Positions 1 to 7,584 of a stretch of DNA of 13,137 nt are shown here, in pieces. A program made the position numbers and the translations under genes. Source of the DNA: Sphingomonadales bacterium (GTDB lineage: Bacteria > Pseudomonadota > Alphaproteobacteria > Sphingomonadales > Sphingomonadaceae). How positions within the stretch are numbered: position 1 is the first letter of the stretch; every line of letters starts with the position of its first letter. The DNA lies in NCBI GenBank assembly GCA_017304125.1, contig JAFKLV010000266.1:4765-17901 (forward strand), written 5' to 3'. Under the pieces are notes generated by a model. The model was not told where the DNA came from and made no database searches. It saw only the letters and a list, made by a program, of their open reading frames with translations.

Positions 1-26
1 CACTTATGAGCGATTCATGCGTGGCT

Positions 27-51
27 CAAATGCAACATTCATCCGCATTTG
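27..51. repeat. 7-bp inverted repeat, possible operator
   Basis: CAAATGC (27-33) and GCATTTG (45-51) are perfect reverse complements separated by 11 bases. The site lies about 110 bases upstream of the L,D-transpeptidase start at 163, in an otherwise gene-free stretch. It is not followed by a T-run, so a terminator is unlikely. An operator for this gene, or for a gene off the left edge, is possible. Nothing ties it to a known regulator. Confidence 0.25.
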
Positions 52-162
52 GCGTAGGATGGCTGCTGCCGGTTCTGGGTGAGCGGGCAAGCGGCGCGGC
101 GTCGGTCGCATTGACGCAGATCGGTGATTCAATCTGTCGCTCATCCACGCTAAGGCGCCGAT

Positions 163-1128
163 ATGTCGATGTTTGCTCTCCTCGCCGCCGCCGCGCTCGC
201 GCCGCAGGTCACCGCCCCAGAACCCGCGACGGTGACCGTCACCGGGCGCGCGACGCTCGACAATGCCTCGGTGCTGCGCGCGGCCAAGGCGCTGAAGGCC
301 GGGGAATATATGTGGGCGCCGCAGACCGCGCCGGCCGGGCCGATCCTGATGGTCGTCAACCTCGAGACGCAGCGTGCGGTGGTCTATCGCAACGGCCTGC
401 CGATCGCGATCACCACTGTCTCGTCGGGCAAGAAGGGGCATGAAACGCCGACCGGGATCTTCACCGTGCTCCAGAAGGAGAAGGATCACCGGTCGAACAT
501 CTATAACAATGCGCCGATGCCATTCATGCAGCGGCTGACGTGGGACGGGATCGCGCTCCACGCCGGGGCGCTGCCGGGGCATGCCGCGTCGCACGGCTGC
601 ATCCGCCTGCCGGCGAAATTCGCGCAGACGCTTTATGGGGCGACCCCGCTCGGGATGACGGTGGTGGTGACCAAGCGCGAGGCACTGCCGGCGGTGGTGC
701 CGGCGGGCGACGTGATCGCTGCCGCCGCCAGGACCGGGGCGGCGACGCCGGGCGCGCGCGATTTCTGGGATCCGGCGCGGGCGCCGACCGGGCCGGTCTC
801 GATCGTCGTCAGCACCACCGATCGCGCCTTGTTCGTGATCCGCGGCGGGCGGATCATCGGGCGCGCCTCGGTGGGGGTGAACCGGCCGATCGCGCACCCC
901 TATCTTTATTCGCTCCAGTCGGCGGATTCCGCGGGCGCGCGGCGCTGGACCCGGATCGCGCTGCCGGGCCAGACGCTCGACGAGGAAATGCAGCTCGGCG
1001 ATGTCGACATGAGCGCGGCGACCCGCGCCGCGATCGACAGCGTGCTGGTGCCGGGCGCGACCGTCGTCGTGACGCCCGATGCGCTGACCGATGTCAGCAG
1101 CCTCAAGGATTTCGTGATCGGGAAGTAA
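163..1128 (+). CDS. L,D-transpeptidase (YkuD family) with a degenerate second repeat
   Basis: Likely an exported peptidoglycan L,D-transpeptidase of 321 aa. This family forms 3-3 crosslinks, or attaches proteins to peptidoglycan, through an active-site cysteine. The start is ATG at 163, with AAGG (152-155) seven bases upstream. The N-terminus (residues 1-18) is a short hydrophobic, Ala-rich stretch without basic residues, so it is a weak but plausible signal peptide. The YkuD domain spans about residues 59-170. Its signature is visible as His133 and the SHGC box at 143-146, with Cys146 the nucleophile. From about residue 210 a second segment resembles the start of the first: GPILMVV near 59 matches GPVSIVV near 210, each followed by a V-x-R-x-G strand turn. 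The second copy has no SHGC, so it is probably inactive. The gene converges on a second L,D-transpeptidase across a hairpin. The family call is firm; the precise substrate is unknown. Confidence 0.9.
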   Translation: MSMFALLAAAALAPQVTAPEPATVTVTGRATLDNASVLRAAKALKAGEYMWAPQTAPAGPILMVVNLETQRAVVYRNGLPIAITTVSSGKKGHETPTGIFTVLQKEKDHRSNIYNNAPMPFMQRLTWDGIALHAGALPGHAASHGCIRLPAKFAQTLYGATPLGMTVVVTKREALPAVVPAGDVIAAAARTGAATPGARDFWDPARAPTGPVSIVVSTTDRALFVIRGGRIIGRASVGVNRPIAHPYLYSLQSADSAGARRWTRIALPGQTLDEEMQLGDVDMSAATRAAIDSVLVPGATVVVTPDALTDVSSLKDFVIGK

Positions 1129-1134
1129 AGACAG

Positions 1135-1159
1135 CGCCGCTCCCGCATGGGGAGCGGCG
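1135..1159. terminator. Hairpin between convergent genes, probable bidirectional terminator
   Basis: CGCCGCTCCC (1135-1144) pairs perfectly with GGGAGCGGCG (1150-1159) around a five-base loop. It starts six bases after the stop codon at 1128 and ends six bases before the stop of the opposite-strand gene at 1166. There is no clear U-tract on either side, so termination is inferred from stem strength and placement. Confidence 0.6.
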
Positions 1160-1165
1160 TTGCGG

Positions 1166-1804
1166 TCACACCTTCGCGGCGTAGATCATCCGGCCCGGCC
1201 CGAGCCGCTCGAACACATCGGCGAGTTCGTGCTCGCCGACCGCGAAACAGCCCTGGCTACGCCCGAGCATGCCGTGGCTGCGGATCATATCGGCATTGGC
1301 ATACCAGGCGCCGTGGACGACGAGCGCGCGGGCGAGGGCGTTGCTGTTGGTCGGGTCGAGGCCGATCAGCCGCTGCGACCGGCCGTGCTTGCCGATATAA
1401 TAATCGGCGGCGAGAAAGGCGCCTTCGGACGAGGCGTTCGAGCCATTCTCGTTGGAGAAACGGTGCAGGAAGCCGGTATGCGCCGGGTCCGATCCGCTGC
1501 CATGCGCGACCAGTTTCGAAATGCTCGCGCCGCTCGCCAGATCGATGAAGTGGAACCGCGGCTCGGCCGAGGGGGCGTCGAAATCGACGATCGCCATCCG
1601 ATCGCGCTGGACGCGCGCGCCGTGGCGCTGGAGCGCGGCAAGCGCGCGTTGCAGCAATTCGGGGCGCACGACGCGCGGCGACGAGCGTGGTGCCGCCGGC
1701 AGCGCGGCGCTCGCCGCATGTGGCATGATCGCGGCGGCGGCAATCAGGCCGCTTGCGCCCAGCAAACCGCGACGCGTCAGCGTCGCGCAGTCGGTAACGT
1801 CCAT
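1166..1804 (-). CDS. Murein L,D-transpeptidase catalytic domain protein (YkuD_2 type), Tat-exported
   Basis: A 212-aa protein of the second L,D-transpeptidase branch (YkuD_2-like, DUF4105-free short form). Residues 10-25 carry a twin-arginine signal: T-R-R-G-L-L followed by a hydrophobic Ala-rich stretch, with cleavage likely near ASA around residue 33. The catalytic region lies near the C-terminus. His164 and His177 precede the S-Q-G-C box ending at Cys186, which fits the family's His/Cys pair and replaces the SHGC of classical YkuD proteins. It should act on peptidoglycan or a related peptide in the periplasm. The start at 1804 has only a weak GGGGAA upstream. The gene lies 99 bases downstream of the DUF411 gene on the same strand, so it could be the last gene of that unit or have its own promoter. 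Function within the family is poorly known. Confidence 0.85.
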   Translation of the reverse strand: MDVTDCATLTRRGLLGASGLIAAAAIMPHAASAALPAAPRSSPRVVRPELLQRALAALQRHGARVQRDRMAIVDFDAPSAEPRFHFIDLASGASISKLVAHGSGSDPAHTGFLHRFSNENGSNASSEGAFLAADYYIGKHGRSQRLIGLDPTNSNALARALVVHGAWYANADMIRSHGMLGRSQGCFAVGEHELADVFERLGPGRMIYAAKV

Positions 1805-1903
1805 CGGTCGGTCAAATTCCCCATACCCGCTGCTTTCCTTATAGCGACGGCGGGTAAAGATTTCACCACTCCGGTCTTCAATCTGGCCCGTTTTTTGCTT
1901 TGT

Positions 1904-2383
1904 TTATCGCGCGGTCGGCTGGCCGTGGCGGCTGAACACGCGCTCGCCGCCCGGGCCGAAAGCGATCACCTCATACGGCTGTTTCTGCCCGCCCGCTTCC
2001 ATGCCGGGCGAGCCGAGCGGCATGCCGGGAACCGCGAGCCCGACGACGCCCTTGGGCTTGGTCGCGAGCAGGCGCGCGATGTCGGCGGCGGGAACATGCC
2101 CCTCGATCACATAGCCGTCGGCGATCAATGTGTGACACGACCGCAGGTTCGCCGGCACCCCGCGCTGCGCCGCCACGAGATTCATGTCGCGCGCCTCGAT
2201 CACCGCGACCTGGGCCTTGAGCGCTGACCGCACATGCTCGGCCCAGACCTTGCAGCACCCGCATCCCGGGTCGCGATACATCGTATAGCTGGTTGCCTGC
2301 GCGATCCCCGAACAGGCGGCGAGGAGCGTCAGCGCGGCGCCGCCGATCCTGAGGCGGGCGGCTTTGCCGGTGAGAAACTGCAT
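1904..2383 (-). CDS. DUF411 (CopG-like) periplasmic metal-binding protein
   Basis: A 159-aa exported protein of the DUF411 family, which includes the copper-resistance protein CopG, a thioredoxin-like copper-binding protein. The visible ligand set is C-G-C-C at residues 41-44 directly after D-P-G, then Cys83-His84 and His96. The conserved G-M-P-x-G-S-P-G-M-E stretch follows near the C-terminus. The N-terminus has basic residues then a hydrophobic stretch ending L-A-A-C at 21-24, a plausible lipobox; an alternative signal peptidase I site is A-Q-A at 28-30. I chose ATG at 2383 because the signal peptide begins there and GAAGGGA lies just upstream. The open frame extends further (to 2620), but that part overlaps the DUF2231 gene and is not signal-like. 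It sits 23 bases after the DUF2231 stop, so the two are probably co-transcribed. A copper role is inferred from the family and neighbour. Confidence 0.85.
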   Translation of the reverse strand: MQFLTGKAARLRIGGAALTLLAACSGIAQATSYTMYRDPGCGCCKVWAEHVRSALKAQVAVIEARDMNLVAAQRGVPANLRSCHTLIADGYVIEGHVPAADIARLLATKPKGVVGLAVPGMPLGSPGMEAGGQKQPYEVIAFGPGGERVFSRHGQPTAR

Positions 2384-2406
2384 GTCGGAAATTCCCTTCG
2401 CGTCGT

Positions 2407-3078
2407 TCAGAACAGGCCGAGGTGATTGGGGCCGTAAACCATCTCCGCCCCGAGATAGCCCTGCACGGGCAGCGCGATCGCGATCGCGGCAAGCGCCACG
2501 CGCAGCGGCGTGCGGTTGGCGCGGCATGCGAATATCGCCGCCGCCACGCTCAGCGCGGCGATCGCGGTGCCGTTCCAGCGATGCGTCATCAGCGTGGCGG
2601 AGCGATCGGAGAACCGCCACCCGGCGGCGAACCAGCCGAGCAACGCCGCACTCACCGCGCCGATCGCGCCGCCAATCGTAAGGAAGCGGACGACGAGGCC
2701 GAAGCCGGCGAGCGGCCTCCAGATCAGCAGCAATTCGGCGAGCAATGCCGCCATCAGCAAGCCGATCGGGAAGTGGATCAGCATCGGGTGCAGCCGCCCG
2801 AGGAAATCGCCGGGCGAGGTGACGCGATTCTTCGCTGCGAGCGCCGCGGCGGCCTCGGCCGGGCTCATCGTCGCGGCGGGCGGATGCGCCGCTTCCATCG
2901 CGTCATGCGCATTGGCGACGTGGCCGGCATTGGCCGGTTGCATCTGCATCTGCGCCATTTCGGCGTCGGTCATGTCGTCCTTATGCCCCTCATGCGCGAA
3001 CGCCGGGGGGCCGATGAGCAACAGCGCAAGCGCGATGAACGAAAGCAGCCTGATCATGCGCGATAATACGCGAGCCAA
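2407..3078 (-). CDS. DUF2231 membrane protein with His/Met-rich periplasmic segment
   Basis: A 223-aa membrane protein. Residues 1-28 form a signal peptide (cleavage after A-F-A). Residues 29-71 are rich in His (29, 32, 53, 58, 65) and Met (36, 41, 44, 46, 61, 71), including an M-Q-M pair, which suggests copper or another soft metal. The DUF2231 part follows, with L-H-P-M-L-I-H-F-P at 96-104 (His97, His102) leading into the first of about four membrane helices (roughly 98-118, 127-150, 170-187, 195-213) and a T-H-R-W-N-G motif between helices. The start is chosen as TTG at 3078 because AAGGGG (complement of 3086-3091) is seven bases upstream. The ATG at 3057 has no ribosome binding site and would give 216 aa. 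It is the first gene of a likely operon with the DUF411 gene. Biochemical function of DUF2231 is unknown; metal handling is inferred. Confidence 0.82.
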   Translation of the reverse strand: MARVLSRMIRLLSFIALALLLIGPPAFAHEGHKDDMTDAEMAQMQMQPANAGHVANAHDAMEAAHPPAATMSPAEAAAALAAKNRVTSPGDFLGRLHPMLIHFPIGLLMAALLAELLLIWRPLAGFGLVVRFLTIGGAIGAVSAALLGWFAAGWRFSDRSATLMTHRWNGTAIAALSVAAAIFACRANRTPLRVALAAIAIALPVQGYLGAEMVYGPNHLGLF

Positions 3079-3085
3079 TGATCGA

Positions 3086-3091
3086 CCCCTT
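3086..3091 (-). promoter_or_regulatory. Ribosome binding site deciding the TTG start of the DUF2231 gene
   Basis: On the minus strand this reads AAGGGG, seven bases before a TTG codon at 3078-3076. The in-frame ATG 21 bases further in (3057) lacks any purine-rich element at a proper distance, so the TTG start is favoured. Confidence 0.55.
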
Positions 3092-3197
3092 GGAATTTGT
3101 GATCTGCTCGAGCCGCAATCTCGACCGTGCCGTAATCCCTGATGCGACGAGTGGCTTGACGGCGGTCGGGCGCCAAGTCATCGTATACGGTATTCAA

Positions 3198-3204
3198 AAG
3201 GAGG
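3198..3204 (+). promoter_or_regulatory. Strong ribosome binding site setting the GTG start at 3210
   Basis: AAGGAGG lies five bases before GTG at 3210. The open frame continues upstream to an ATG at 3078, but those 44 codons overlap the start of the divergent DUF2231 gene. The Tat signal begins immediately after the GTG. Confidence 0.8.
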
Positions 3205-3209
3205 ATGAA

Positions 3210-5591
3210 GTGAGCGGATTGACGCGGCGGAGCGTGTTGGCGGCGGGCGGCGGAACGCTTGTGATCGCGACACTCGGCGCCGGTGGGCGCGCGGCGACGA
3301 CGGCGGTTGCGGGGCGTGCGTCGGTGCGCCCGCTGCCGCTATCGGCGGTGCGGCTGCGCCCGTCCGATTATGCCACCGCGGTCGAGGTCAATCGTCAGTA
3401 TCTCCACCGGCTGAGCCCCGATCGGTTGCTGCACAATTTTCGCAAATATGCCGGTCTCGAGCCGAAGGCCGAGATTTATGGCGGCTGGGAAAGCGATACG
3501 ATCGCCGGGCATACGCTGGGCCATTATCTGTCCGCGCTCGCGCTGACCTGGGAACAGACCGGCGATGCCGAGATGCGCCGCCGCGCCGATTATATCGTCG
3601 ACCAACTGGCCGAGGCGCAGGCCAAACGCGGCACCGGCTATGTCGGCGCGCTGGGGCGCAAGCGGAAGGACGGCACGATCGTCGACGGGGAGGAAATCTT
3701 CCCCGAGATCATGAAGGGCGAGATCAAATCGGGCGGGTTCGATCTCAACGGCGCATGGTCGCCGATGTATACGGTGCATAAGGTGTTCGCCGGGCTGCTC
3801 GACGTTCACGCGGCATGGGGCAATGCGACGGCGCTCAAGGTCGCCGAAGGGCTGGGCGGCTATTTCGAGCGGGTGTTCACCGCGCTCTCGCCGGCGCAGC
3901 TTCAGGAGGTGCTGGGCTGCGAATATGGCGGGATGAACGAAAGCTATGCCGAGTTGCACGCGCGGACCCAAAACCCGCGCTGGCTGAAAATGGCCGGGCT
4001 GTTCTACGACGATCGCGTGCTCGATCCGCTGGCGCGCGGCGAGGACAAGCTCGCTAATTTCCACGCCAATACGCAGGTGCCCAAGCTGATCGGGCTGGCG
4101 CGCATCCACGAGCTGACCGGCGATGCGGCCAAGGGCCATGCGGCGCGCTTCTTCTGGGAAACGGTGACGCAGCATCACAGCTATGTGATCGGCGGCAATG
4201 CCGATCGCGAATATTTCACCGAGCCCGATACGATCGCCGATCACATCACCGAGCAGACCTGCGAGCATTGCAACACCTATAATATGCTCAAGCTGACGCG
4301 GCATTTGTGGTCGTGGCAGCCCGATGGCGCGTTGTTCGATTATTATGAGCGCGCACACCTCAATCACGTGATGGCGGCGCAGGACCCGTCGACCGGCGGC
4401 TTCACTTATATGACCCCGCTGATGACCGGCGCCGATCGTGCTTATTCGACCACCAAGGACGATGCCTTCTGGTGTTGCGTCGGATCGGGGATGGAAAGCC
4501 ACGCCAAGCACGGCGAGTCGATCTTCTGGGAGGGCGGCGACGGCACCTTCTATGTCAATCTCTATATCCCGGCCGATGCGCAATGGGCGGCGCGCAAGGC
4601 GGCGGTGACGCTGGAGACGGGCTATCCCTTCACCCCCGAGGCGGCGCTGACCTTCAGCAAATTGCGCGCCGGCACCTTCCCGGTCGCGCTGCGCGTGCCG
4701 GGCTGGGCGGCGGGCAAGGCTGAGGTCAGCGTCAACGGCAAGCCCGCGGCGCCGCGGATCGAGCGCGGCTATGCGATCGTCACGCGGCGCTGGCAGGCGG
4801 GGGATCGCGTCGCGATCACGCTGCCGCTCGACCTCAGGGTCGAGGCGACACCGGGCGATGCGCAGACCGTCGCGGTGCTGCGCGGGCCGATGGTGCTCGC
4901 TGCCGATCTCGGCCCCAATGCGCAGAAATGGGAGCGTGCCGATCCCGCGCTGGTCGGCGGGGATGTGCTGGCGGGATTTGCGGCGACCGATGCCGGGCGC
5001 GGGCTCTATCAGGCGCGCGGCGTGGCGCGCCCGGCGGACCTGTCGTTCGTGCCCTTCTATCGCCAGTATCAGCGGCGCAGCGCGGTCTATTTCAAGCATT
5101 TCTCGGAAAGCGCCTGGGCGCGCGAGGAGGCCGCTTATACCACCGAGCAGGCGCGGCTCAGGGATATCGCCGCGCGCTCGGTCGACGTGATGTTCCTCGG
5201 CGAGATGCAGCCCGAGCGCGATCACAATCTGGTGAGCGAGCTTTCCTATCCGGTGACCTATCGCGCGCGGCAGGGGCGCGACGCGCGATCGGGCGGCTAT
5301 CTTGAATTCTCGATGAAGGTGAAGCCGGGGCCGCTGGTGCTGCAGGCGAGCTATTGGGGCGGCGAGCGCGCGCGCGATTTCGATATCCTGGTCGACAATG
5401 TGAAGATCGCCAGCCAGCATCTCGACAATGATCAGCCGGGCAAGTTCTTCGACGTCGAATACCCGCTCCCCGCCGCGCTCACCACGGGCAAGCAGACGGT
5501 ACGAGTGAAGTTCGTGCCGCGCGATCGCAGCACCGCAGGGCCGATCTTCGGCGTGCGGCTTTATACCGCCAAATCGGGAGCGACGGCATGA
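3210..5591 (+). CDS. Beta-L-arabinofuranosidase, GH127/GH146 type (DUF1680), Tat-exported
   Basis: A 793-aa glycoside hydrolase expected to remove terminal beta-L-arabinofuranose in the periplasm. The GTG start at 3210 gives a twin-arginine signal (L-T-R-R-S-V-L at 4-10, then a Gly/Ala-rich hydrophobic stretch). The helical-barrel catalytic domain covers about residues 45-500. It shows the Zn-thiolate active site known from HypBA1: Glu334 in R-E-Y-F as likely acid/base, Glu352 and Cys354 in C-E-H-C-N-T-Y-N, and Cys422-Cys423 in F-W-C-C-V-G, the first Cys being the expected nucleophile. A beta-sandwich middle domain follows, with the F-Y-R-Q-Y motif near 615. A C-terminal domain from about 656, resembling the DUF6805 substrate-binding domain of GH146, ends the protein, which favours GH146-like architecture. 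It overlaps the next gene by four bases (ATGA). The family call is strong; the natural substrate (arabinan, RG-II or hydroxyproline-linked arabinan) is not determined. Confidence 0.9.
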   Translation: MSGLTRRSVLAAGGGTLVIATLGAGGRAATTAVAGRASVRPLPLSAVRLRPSDYATAVEVNRQYLHRLSPDRLLHNFRKYAGLEPKAEIYGGWESDTIAGHTLGHYLSALALTWEQTGDAEMRRRADYIVDQLAEAQAKRGTGYVGALGRKRKDGTIVDGEEIFPEIMKGEIKSGGFDLNGAWSPMYTVHKVFAGLLDVHAAWGNATALKVAEGLGGYFERVFTALSPAQLQEVLGCEYGGMNESYAELHARTQNPRWLKMAGLFYDDRVLDPLARGEDKLANFHANTQVPKLIGLARIHELTGDAAKGHAARFFWETVTQHHSYVIGGNADREYFTEPDTIADHITEQTCEHCNTYNMLKLTRHLWSWQPDGALFDYYERAHLNHVMAAQDPSTGGFTYMTPLMTGADRAYSTTKDDAFWCCVGSGMESHAKHGESIFWEGGDGTFYVNLYIPADAQWAARKAAVTLETGYPFTPEAALTFSKLRAGTFPVALRVPGWAAGKAEVSVNGKPAAPRIERGYAIVTRRWQAGDRVAITLPLDLRVEATPGDAQTVAVLRGPMVLAADLGPNAQKWERADPALVGGDVLAGFAATDAGRGLYQARGVARPADLSFVPFYRQYQRRSAVYFKHFSESAWAREEAAYTTEQARLRDIAARSVDVMFLGEMQPERDHNLVSELSYPVTYRARQGRDARSGGYLEFSMKVKPGPLVLQASYWGGERARDFDILVDNVKIASQHLDNDQPGKFFDVEYPLPAALTTGKQTVRVKFVPRDRSTAGPIFGVRLYTAKSGATA

Positions 5592-7348
5592 TCAAGCGTC
5601 ACCAATTCATTCTGCTGCTGGCGATGACGGCATTGGCGCAGACCGCCGCCGCCGCGCCGGCGACGCAAAGTGCCGATGCCTCCTTCCGCGCGCTGTACAC
5701 CGCCGAATATGACTGGCGGCGGCACCAGCAGGCGCCCGACGAGGATAGCGGCGAGGCCAGCGACAAGCGGCTCCCCGATGTCGGCCCGGCGGCGCAGGCG
5801 GCCAAGCTCGATCGCTGGACCCGCACCGATGCCGCGCTGAAGGCGATCCGCATTGCCGATCTCTCGCCCGCGGAGCAGGTCAATTATGCGGTCTACCGCC
5901 AGCAGATCGCGGCGCTGCTCGCCGAGCAGAAGTTCCGCGACTACGAAAAGCCGCTCAATTCGGACACCAGCTTCTGGGGCAATACCGCCGACTGGGCGCG
6001 CGGCCGCTTCGTCAACGCGGCGGATTATCGCACCTACATCACGATGTTGCGCGATCTGCCGCGCTATTTCGATCAGAATATCGCCAATATGCGTGCCGGG
6101 CTGAAGCGCGGTTTCACTCCCGCACGGATCACGCTCGAAGGGCGGGATATCGGGGTGGCGCAGGTTGCCGAGGCGAAGACGGCGGAGGATTCGCCCTTCT
6201 ACGCACCGTTTCGTAAATTCCCCGCCGTGATCCCGGCGGCGACGCAGGCGGCGCTGCGGGCCGAGGGCGCGGCGGCGATCCGCGACGCGGTGGTCCCGGC
6301 GCATGTGAAATTGCTCGCTTTCCTGCGCAGCGAATATATCCCCGGCGCGCGCACCGCGCTCGCCGCTTACGATTTGCCCGACGGGCGCGCTTATTATGCG
6401 TCGAAGATCGCTGAATTCACCACGCTCGATCAGACCCCGCAGCAGATCCACGCGATCGGGCTCGCCGAGATCGCCAAGATCCGCGGGCGGATGCAGGAGG
6501 TGATGGATCAGGTCGGGTTCAAGGGCGATTTGCCCGCCTTCCTCAAATTCCTGCGCACCGATCCGCAATTCTACGCCAAAACGCCGCAGGCGCTGCTCGA
6601 TCGCGCGGCGTGGATCGCCAAGACGTTCGACGGCAAGGCCAGCCAATATTTCGGCCACCTGCCGCGCAGCCGCTTTGCGATCAGGCCGGTGCCGGCGGAC
6701 CTGGCGCCTTTCTACACCGGCGGGCGCGGCGGGCCGGGCATCTATCTCGTCAACACCTATAACCTGCCGGCGCGCCCGCTTTACTCGCTGCCGGCGCTGA
6801 CGCTCCACGAAAGCGCGCCGGGCCACGCCTTCCAGATGCCGCTGGCGGCCGAGAACAAGGATCTGCCGGCGTTCCGGCGCGATACCTATCTGTCGGTCTA
6901 TGGCGAGGGCTGGGCGCTGTATTGCGAGGCGCTGGGCGAGGAAATGGGGATGTACGAAACCCCTTATGAGCGGTTCGGGATGCTGAGCTATCAGGCGTGG
7001 CGCGCCTCGCGGCTGGTGGTCGATACCGGCATTCATGCGATGGGCTGGACGCGCGAACAGGCGCAGCATTACCTCCACGACAATACCGCGCTGGCCGATC
7101 ATGAGATCGAGACCGAGGTCGATCGCTATATCGCCTGGCCGGGGCAGGCGCTGAGCTATTACACCGGCGAACTGGCAATCCTTGCGGCGCGCGCGCGGGC
7201 GGAAAAGGCGCTGGGCGCGAAATTCAATATTCGCGCATTCCACGATACGGTGCTGGCGCTGGGATCGGTGCCGATCCCCGAACTCGATCGCCGGATCGAT
7301 CAGTTCATCCGCGACGGCGGAAAGGGCCCCTACCCGGATGAGGAATAG
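5588..7348 (+). CDS. DUF885 family metallopeptidase-like protein, Sec-exported
   Basis: A 586-aa protein of the DUF885 family, which is related in motif to zinc carboxypeptidases and is usually annotated as a peptidase without a defined substrate. A Sec signal peptide is clear: M-I-K-R then a hydrophobic stretch to A-A-A near residue 22. The zinc motif H-E-S-A-P-G-H occupies residues 407-413, and Y-G-E-G-W-A follows with Glu440. Likely ligands are His407, His413 and Glu440, with Glu408 as catalytic base (inferred by analogy with HExxH-type enzymes; this family has a longer HE-x4-H spacing). Length fits the family (about 580-620 aa). The start ATG at 5588 overlaps the stop of the arabinofuranosidase gene, with GGGAG seven bases upstream, so translation is probably coupled. 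The stop overlaps the start of the kinase remnant by 11 bases. Confidence 0.88.
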   Translation: MIKRHQFILLLAMTALAQTAAAAPATQSADASFRALYTAEYDWRRHQQAPDEDSGEASDKRLPDVGPAAQAAKLDRWTRTDAALKAIRIADLSPAEQVNYAVYRQQIAALLAEQKFRDYEKPLNSDTSFWGNTADWARGRFVNAADYRTYITMLRDLPRYFDQNIANMRAGLKRGFTPARITLEGRDIGVAQVAEAKTAEDSPFYAPFRKFPAVIPAATQAALRAEGAAAIRDAVVPAHVKLLAFLRSEYIPGARTALAAYDLPDGRAYYASKIAEFTTLDQTPQQIHAIGLAEIAKIRGRMQEVMDQVGFKGDLPAFLKFLRTDPQFYAKTPQALLDRAAWIAKTFDGKASQYFGHLPRSRFAIRPVPADLAPFYTGGRGGPGIYLVNTYNLPARPLYSLPALTLHESAPGHAFQMPLAAENKDLPAFRRDTYLSVYGEGWALYCEALGEEMGMYETPYERFGMLSYQAWRASRLVVDTGIHAMGWTREQAQHYLHDNTALADHEIETEVDRYIAWPGQALSYYTGELAILAARARAEKALGAKFNIRAFHDTVLALGSVPIPELDRRIDQFIRDGGKGPYPDEE

Positions 7349-7511
7349 CGCCACCGCCTGCATCGCGGTCGATTGGGGGACGAGCAACCGCCGTATCTAT
7401 CGCCTCGCCGCGGACGGCGCATTGCTCGATCGCCACCACGACGGCCATGGCATCACCCGGATGACGCGCGACGATTATCCCGCGGTGCCGCTGAAGCTGG
7501 GCGGCGCGTAG
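7338..7511 (+). pseudogene. Truncated 2-dehydro-3-deoxygalactonokinase (dgoK) 5' remnant
   Basis: This 57-codon frame starts with ATG at 7338, overlapping the previous stop, and ends at TAG 7509-7511. Residues 9-21 (I-A-V-D-W-G-T-S-N-R-R-I-Y) match the phosphate-binding start of DgoK-type sugar-acid kinases, and D-G-A-L-L plus the following G-I-T-R-M and D-D-Y-P-A continue that alignment to about residue 49. Full-length DgoK is about 290-310 aa, so more than 80% is missing, including all of the sugar-binding part. None of the downstream three frames up to 7584 shows further DgoK motifs. Reading on in frame past the TAG gives 26 more codons to a TAA at 7590-7592, overlapping the next start. 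The ribosome binding site is weak. An intact gene would phosphorylate 2-dehydro-3-deoxygalactonate; this piece cannot. The identification rests on remembered family motifs. Confidence 0.65.
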
Positions 7512-7584
7512 CGCGCGCTTCGCTATTGCCAGCCGCTGCCAAAAGGCCGAAGCCCGCGCGCATTGCGGCTGCGCGAGTTTCCCG

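Noticed and set aside
111..139. TTGACG as a possible -35 box for the first L,D-transpeptidase
   Set aside because: No acceptable -10 hexamer lies 16-18 bases downstream.
1838..1866. Minus-strand TATAAG as a -10 box for the YkuD_2 gene
   Set aside because: The -10 is plausible, but the best -35 at 17 bases is GTGAAA, too weak to list as a promoter.
1891..1905. T-rich run resembling a terminator tail
   Set aside because: It lies on the plus strand, where no gene ends, and no stable stem precedes it.
1160..2227. 355-aa plus-strand open frame across the YkuD_2 and DUF411 genes
   Set aside because: Crosses two well-supported minus-strand genes and shows no family motif.
3156..3189. TTGACG and TATACG as a promoter for the arabinofuranosidase
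   Set aside because: The spacing is 22 bases, too long for a sigma-70 type promoter, and the TATACG would place the start of transcription at the ribosome binding site.
3339..5420. 693-aa open frame on the minus strand inside the arabinofuranosidase gene
   Set aside because: It is an antisense shadow caused by strong G/C at third codon positions; its composition is Arg/Ile/Gly-rich low-information sequence with no recognisable motif, while the plus strand has a complete active site.
5561..7387. 608-aa minus-strand open frame opposite the DUF885 gene
   Set aside because: Antisense shadow; the plus strand carries a signal peptide and the H-E-S-A-P-G-H zinc motif.
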